A stretch of DNA of 36,622 nucleotides from assembly GCA_024638215.1 (NCBI GenBank), contig JAHEKS010000006.1, positions 1-36,622 on the forward strand. The letters are read 5' to 3'. Origin of the DNA: Acidobacteriota bacterium. Lineage in GTDB: Bacteria; Acidobacteriota; Terriglobia; UBA7540. Positions 33,615 through 36,622 of the stretch are shown here, piece after piece. Both the position numbers and the translations under genes were made by a program. The notes under the pieces were generated by a model. It searched no databases. It was not told the origin of the DNA and was given only the letters and a program-made list of their open reading frames with translations. The stretch's first letter is position 1, and the number at the start of each line of letters is the position of its first letter.

Positions 33615-34268
33615 TTACCGCTTCTTTCGAGGAGGGGTGGTTTGCTTTAACTTTCGGGCCACATCGGAGAAGACATACACAGCCTGCAATAGGTTCTCGA
33701 CGATATCCATCACATCATTCGCCTGCGAGGCGCTTACTGCGTGTCCCCGATGTGCTGCGGCACTTCCCACGTCGAGTGCTGCTTCTAGAACTTCTCTGTT
33801 TTTCGGACTCACGAAACCATCATTTTCGAGCTTCTTTAGCTTTTGGCCAAAACTTCCGACATCTCCCACTTTCTCAGTGGCAACCATGTCGATTAAGGCT
33901 CTTGCTCCCATCATCGGCAGCCGAACGTTATCCGCGTCTAATGAGCGGTACACCTCATCAAGTAAGAGCTGCAAACTCGTCGGAAGCTTGTAATCCCATC
34001 GAGGTGGGGTCCTTGAGGCCGCAGGCGGGAAATATCTCACCTTCAAGTCGGGGTCCTCTGAGAACCAGTCCGTGCGCCGAAGGACAACGTTTGCACACCC
34101 ACAGCATTCGAGCATCTCATTTGTGGTTTCCCAGGACACCTCGCCCGCACTTTCTTGCTCTTCTCTCCCTCTATCCGTAGCGACCTTTAACAACCTGTGC
34201 TTCGTCTTCTGGCCGCACATATTGCAGTGAACTCGCTCGAACTTGGGAGCGGCCTTTGCCTTCTGCAT
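33615..34268 (-). CDS. DUF4145-like protein with an N-terminal zinc ribbon
   Basis: DUF4145 domains are small helical modules common in defence islands and fused or adjacent to nucleases and helicases. In this 217-residue protein the N-terminal ribbon has C15, C18, C55/C56 and C58 (HCNMCGQ, ECCGCAN). The C-terminal half has DEVYRSLDADNVRLPMMGAR and GSAAAHRGHAVSAS, the typical DUF4145 sequence including the RALID and AHRG segments. AAGGAGAGG precedes the ATG at 34268. It follows the RNase HI gene by 51 bp on the same strand and so is probably in its operon. Function unknown; a link to defence is inferred from family and context. Confidence 0.8.
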   Translation of the reverse strand: MQKAKAAPKFERVHCNMCGQKTKHRLLKVATDRGREEQESAGEVSWETTNEMLECCGCANVVLRRTDWFSEDPDLKVRYFPPAASRTPPRWDYKLPTSLQLLLDEVYRSLDADNVRLPMMGARALIDMVATEKVGDVGSFGQKLKKLENDGFVSPKNREVLEAALDVGSAAAHRGHAVSASQANDVMDIVENLLQAVYVFSDVARKLKQTTPPRKKR

Positions 34269-34319
34269 ATCGCCCTCTCCTTGGTCATATGAGCAACAAT
34301 TCGTGCCCAGCGCGAGCGT

Positions 34320-34787
34320 TCACGCCGACCTCCCAAAAGACATTTGCATCTTGGCTGCTCTGAAGGCTAGTTGGTCGCAGAGATTATTATCTTCGTGACT
34401 TGCGTGGCCCTTGACCCATTCCCAAGAGATAACGTGCCGTTGCGATGCCTTGTCCAGCTCCTCCCATAGGTCTTGATTCAGAACCGCCTTCGTGCCTGAC
34501 TTCCCTTTGCGGCTTCGCTTCCATCCTGCTTCCTTCCACTTTGGAAGCCATTCGGTGATTCCCTGTTTAACGTATTGCGAGTCGGTTACAACAGTGACTT
34601 CACAGGCCTCCTTCAAAGCTTTCAATCCTTCGATCACTGCAACTAGCTCCATTCGATTGTTCGTGGAAGCAGGCGCGCATCCAAAGAGCTCCTTTTTGTG
34701 GTGCCCATACTGGAGTATACAAGCCCAACCACCTGGCCCCGGATTCCCGATACAAGCCCCATCCGTGACCAGGGAGACCCTTTTCAT
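34320..34787 (-). CDS. rnhA: Ribonuclease HI, island-encoded, with complete catalytic site
   Basis: RNase HI cuts the RNA strand of RNA:DNA hybrids with two metal ions. At 155 residues the protein has the length of E. coli RnhA. All four acidic residues are present: D9 (LVTDGACIGNPGPGG), E47 (NNRMELVAV), D69 (VTDSQYV) and D138 (NNLCDQLA). The basic handle (WKRSRKGKSGTK, about 89-100) used for hybrid binding is also present. GGAG lies 6 bp before the ATG at 34787. It sits between the TIR-like gene (42 bp upstream) and the DUF4145 gene, all on one strand. A housekeeping rnhA would not normally lie in an integrase-borne island, so its role with these neighbours is of interest. Confidence 0.95.
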   Translation of the reverse strand: MKRVSLVTDGACIGNPGPGGWACILQYGHHKKELFGCAPASTNNRMELVAVIEGLKALKEACEVTVVTDSQYVKQGITEWLPKWKEAGWKRSRKGKSGTKAVLNQDLWEELDKASQRHVISWEWVKGHASHEDNNLCDQLAFRAAKMQMSFGRSA

Positions 34788-34829
34788 ATGAGACTCCGCA
34801 CGCCAGCAGCAATCCGATGTTTTCTAATT

Positions 34830-35537
34830 CTAAAGGGCTTTGGTTTCAGGCTCATATCCAGCTGTCTTCAGCTCTTGAAAGAGTTTGGCCTTTACTTCGT
34901 CAGGCCTTTCCTTGAACGGAATGTAAATCAAGCCTCCGATGTCACTTGGTAACTCAACGGACTCTTTGTGCAATATCGCAACCCGGGGACGCCCTAGTCG
35001 GGCCAAAACCATACCCAACTCCAGCACAACGTTCTGCCGGGCTCGATACTTCTTCTGCTCTGGAAACCCAGCCTTGTATCCTTCATCATCGGGAGTAAGC
35101 AGGACGCACGCATAGCCGACATTCCCGTGTTCCCCAAGGTACCGCTCCAGCTTTTCGATGATTGTATCGCCCGCAGCAGGAAGGTTCTGCAAGACAATCG
35201 GGTCTAACCCCATGCGGCGTAAAAGTAATTCAAGTCCGTCACGAGACACTGTATCGTGGCCATAAACAATGAAAACTGGCCTCGCTGGCTCTCCTGCCGC
35301 GACCGCGTCAACGGCCTCAGGGGGTTCTATAGCAATTCCCGCTTTGCCTGCGGCATCCCAATCCCGAACCTTTTGGGATAACCCCGTTGGCTTGCCCTGT
35401 ATCAGAACCGTGCCCTTGTCAAAAGCAGTGAAAATCTCTCCCCCCTGACATCGGAACTTACGCCCGTATTGAACCTTTGTTTCATTAAACTTCACCCGAC
35501 ACTCATTGAGAAGAGCCCGTAAAGAGTCTGCCTTCAT
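34830..35537 (-). CDS. TIR-like (PF10137/CAP12-type) protein with TBP-like N-terminal domain
   Basis: The C-terminal part (about 86-230) matches the TIR-like family (predicted nucleotide-binding, CAP12/Pycsar effector type): VFIVYGHD (88-95), TIIEK (125-129), LLTPDD (146-151), RARQNVVLELG (165-175) and ELPSD (195-199). Related TIR effectors destroy NAD+ to stop phage growth. The LHEQ of many members is VLQN here. The N-terminal part (about 1-60), with GEIFTAFDKGTVLIQGKPT, resembles the TBP-like domain of RNase HIII, which binds RNA:DNA hybrids; similar segments may be common in this TIR family. I chose the ATG at 35537 (GAGGTG 4 bp upstream) over starts as early as 35702. First gene of the cassette. 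Confidence 0.85.
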   Translation of the reverse strand: MKADSLRALLNECRVKFNETKVQYGRKFRCQGGEIFTAFDKGTVLIQGKPTGLSQKVRDWDAAGKAGIAIEPPEAVDAVAAGEPARPVFIVYGHDTVSRDGLELLLRRMGLDPIVLQNLPAAGDTIIEKLERYLGEHGNVGYACVLLTPDDEGYKAGFPEQKKYRARQNVVLELGMVLARLGRPRVAILHKESVELPSDIGGLIYIPFKERPDEVKAKLFQELKTAGYEPETKAL

Positions 35538-35595
35538 GCTGCACCTCATGTGTTCCGGTAAACATTGCAACAAGTGTACTCCCGAAAAACTAGTC

Positions 35596-35644
35596 TGTGG
35601 AAGTCCCTCTCCAGCATGAGGTTGAAATAACCATGACTTCCACA
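35596..35644. promoter_or_regulatory. Inverted repeat upstream of the TIR-like gene
   Basis: TGTGGAAGTC (35596-35605) and GACTTCCACA (35635-35644) are perfect complements separated by 29 bp. They lie 59 bp upstream of the TIR-like start, in the space before the divergent RepA-like gene. They may be an operator or a leader hairpin. The rest of the 404-bp gap (35538-35941) also has a small GTCCC(CA)GGGAC palindrome near 35737, but no gene. Confidence 0.55.
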
Positions 35645-35941
35645 CCGCTGATCTCACTTGGCAATCTCTGACCATCGTTATTGTCCCATTTGAATCAGTC
35701 AATTCTCTTACTCAGACTGTGAAAACCTGCTGGGAAGTCCCCAGGGACTGGCCAGGGGCATTTCCAGGATTACTTCGCCCCACAACGAAAGAAAATTCCC
35801 TAATTTCGGTCGGATGTCGAGTGGAACGGGATTCTATATAGGTAGGGGCTCGCGGTACCGATGCGCGCAGCAGTTTTCTCGGGAGCCTCCGTGGTTCTGC
35901 TCCGCGTCGGTCCCGCAGCCTCAAAAACTGCGGAGGCGACA

Positions 35942-36550
35942 ATGACAAGTACTGCTAGCAAAGTTGGCGACTGCTCGAATGATGAAATTCTGCGATTTCC
36001 CCGATACCGGCTTCCACGGTATAAGTCCAACCACGATATTCCTATCGCGTTCACTCCCCTGGAGAAGGTCCGTTGGATGTGGCCACGTCGAATCGCTTAT
36101 GGAAAGGTCACTCTTCTGGATGGGGACCCCGGCGTTGGTAAATCCCTGGTCATGGCAGATATCGCGGCACGGGTCAGCACCGGCCGCCCAATGCCCTTTT
36201 GCAAAGGCAGCAGAGAGCCACGGAACGTAATCATCCTAAGTGCTGACGACGATAACAGAACGATTATTGGTCCACGCCTGCAAGCTGCCAAAGCGGATCG
36301 CCTTCGAATTGTAGTACCCCCGCTTTTTCGAGAATCCGACGGGAAGATGCTCTACGAAATCCCAGGAGAAATCAAAAGGGTTGAGCGACGGATTAGGCGT
36401 CAGAAAGCCGCTCTCGTCATAATCGACCCCCTCTCGGCATTTGTGCCCAGGAACTATAACCTGAACGATGACCAGGATGTTCGGCGGGCTCTTACTCCTC
36501 TTGACTTGCCCCCGTTCTCTGTACCAATCATAATGCGAGTTCCCGGGTAG
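35942..36550 (+). CDS. RepA-like AAA_25 ATPase, C-terminally truncated
   Basis: The 202-residue product has the RecA/RepA-type core: Walker A LLDGDPGVGKS, the SADDDNRTIIGPRLQAA segment, a Walker B-type VIIDPLSAFV and DDQDVRRALTPL. Full-length members continue another 100-200 residues with the RHLNK-type segment after ALTPL. Here the sequence diverges right after ALTPL and stops 15 residues later. A frameshift, or an insertion close to the window edge, is likely. GGAGG lies 5 bp before the ATG at 35942. The family includes replication helicases of plasmids and integrative elements, so it may be the island's replication or maintenance gene. Confidence 0.75.
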   Translation: MTSTASKVGDCSNDEILRFPRYRLPRYKSNHDIPIAFTPLEKVRWMWPRRIAYGKVTLLDGDPGVGKSLVMADIAARVSTGRPMPFCKGSREPRNVIILSADDDNRTIIGPRLQAAKADRLRIVVPPLFRESDGKMLYEIPGEIKRVERRIRRQKAALVIIDPLSAFVPRNYNLNDDQDVRRALTPLDLPPFSVPIIMRVPG

Positions 36551-36575
36551 TTTTTTGCTTTTGTTCTTCTCCGCA

Positions 36576-36616
36576 GTGCAGCTCGAAGGGAGCCGTAGGC
36601 GACCGGAGAGCTGCAC
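36576..36616. repeat. Inverted repeat at the window edge
   Basis: GTGCAGCTC (36576-36584) and GAGCTGCAC (36608-36616) pair perfectly across a 23-bp loop, 26 bp after the premature stop of the RepA-like gene. This may be the end of an inserted element or a terminator; only 6 bp remain after it. Confidence 0.5.
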
Positions 36617-36622
36617 CGCACG

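Noticed and set aside
34320-34787. RNase HI as an ordinary housekeeping gene
   Set aside because: Not excluded, but its position inside an integrase-bound island between a TIR-like and a DUF4145 gene argues for a cargo role.
36585-36622. Group II intron domain V-like string (GGAGCCGTAGGCGACC)
   Set aside because: Only a short resemblance at the cut edge; the closing strand and any reverse transcriptase are not in view.

Overview
The window reads as chromosomal DNA of a GC-rich, Gram-negative-type bacterium. The partial outer-membrane barrel gene, twin-arginine (Tat) leaders on a Gfo/Idh oxidoreductase and a cupin, DUF72, a fused LarC and many short tandem repeats fit Acidobacteriota best. 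That assignment is inference, because no rRNA or other phylogenetic marker was analysed.

Region 1 (about 1-12.5 kb) is ordinary chromosome. It holds an outer-membrane barrel (cut by the window edge), metG, a translationally coupled sirtuin-larC pair, tRNA-Lys(UUU), an amidase, a Tat-exported Gfo/Idh oxidoreductase, a LOG-family protein, a class I fumarase and a membrane protein. Degenerate period-7 tandem repeats recur between genes and once inside the metG linker.

Region 2 (about 12.6-22.2 kb) is a compact Mu-like transposable element. Leftward genes encode a DDE transposase (MuA type), a small protein with a non-AUG start and a MuB-type ATPase. Two small leftward genes precede the transposase, one of them apparently frameshifted at a run of seven A. 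A divergent operator-like repeat separates these from a rightward set: an XRE regulator, an AlpA-like HTH protein, a duplicated-motif protein, a coiled-coil protein, a 60-residue protein and a 611-residue protein that resembles a tail tape measure. No capsid, portal or terminase gene is visible.

Region 3 (22.2-32 kb) returns to chromosome: a DHA2-type MFS exporter broken by an in-frame TGA, a Tat cupin, a CapA-like phosphoesterase, a GNAT acetyltransferase, a NeuC-type UDP-GlcNAc 2-epimerase, DUF72, and a large hybrid histidine kinase.

Region 4 (32 kb to the end) is an island joined to the 3' end of tRNA-Glu(UUC). A tyrosine integrase stops a few bases past the tRNA. Next come a leftward three-gene cassette (TIR-like NADase-family protein with an apparent TBP-like N-terminal domain, complete RNase HI, zinc-ribbon/DUF4145 protein) and a divergent RepA-like AAA ATPase that ends early near the window edge. 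The three-gene cassette is the best candidate for an undescribed defence system, possibly one that senses RNA:DNA hybrids; that function is inference from domains and context.
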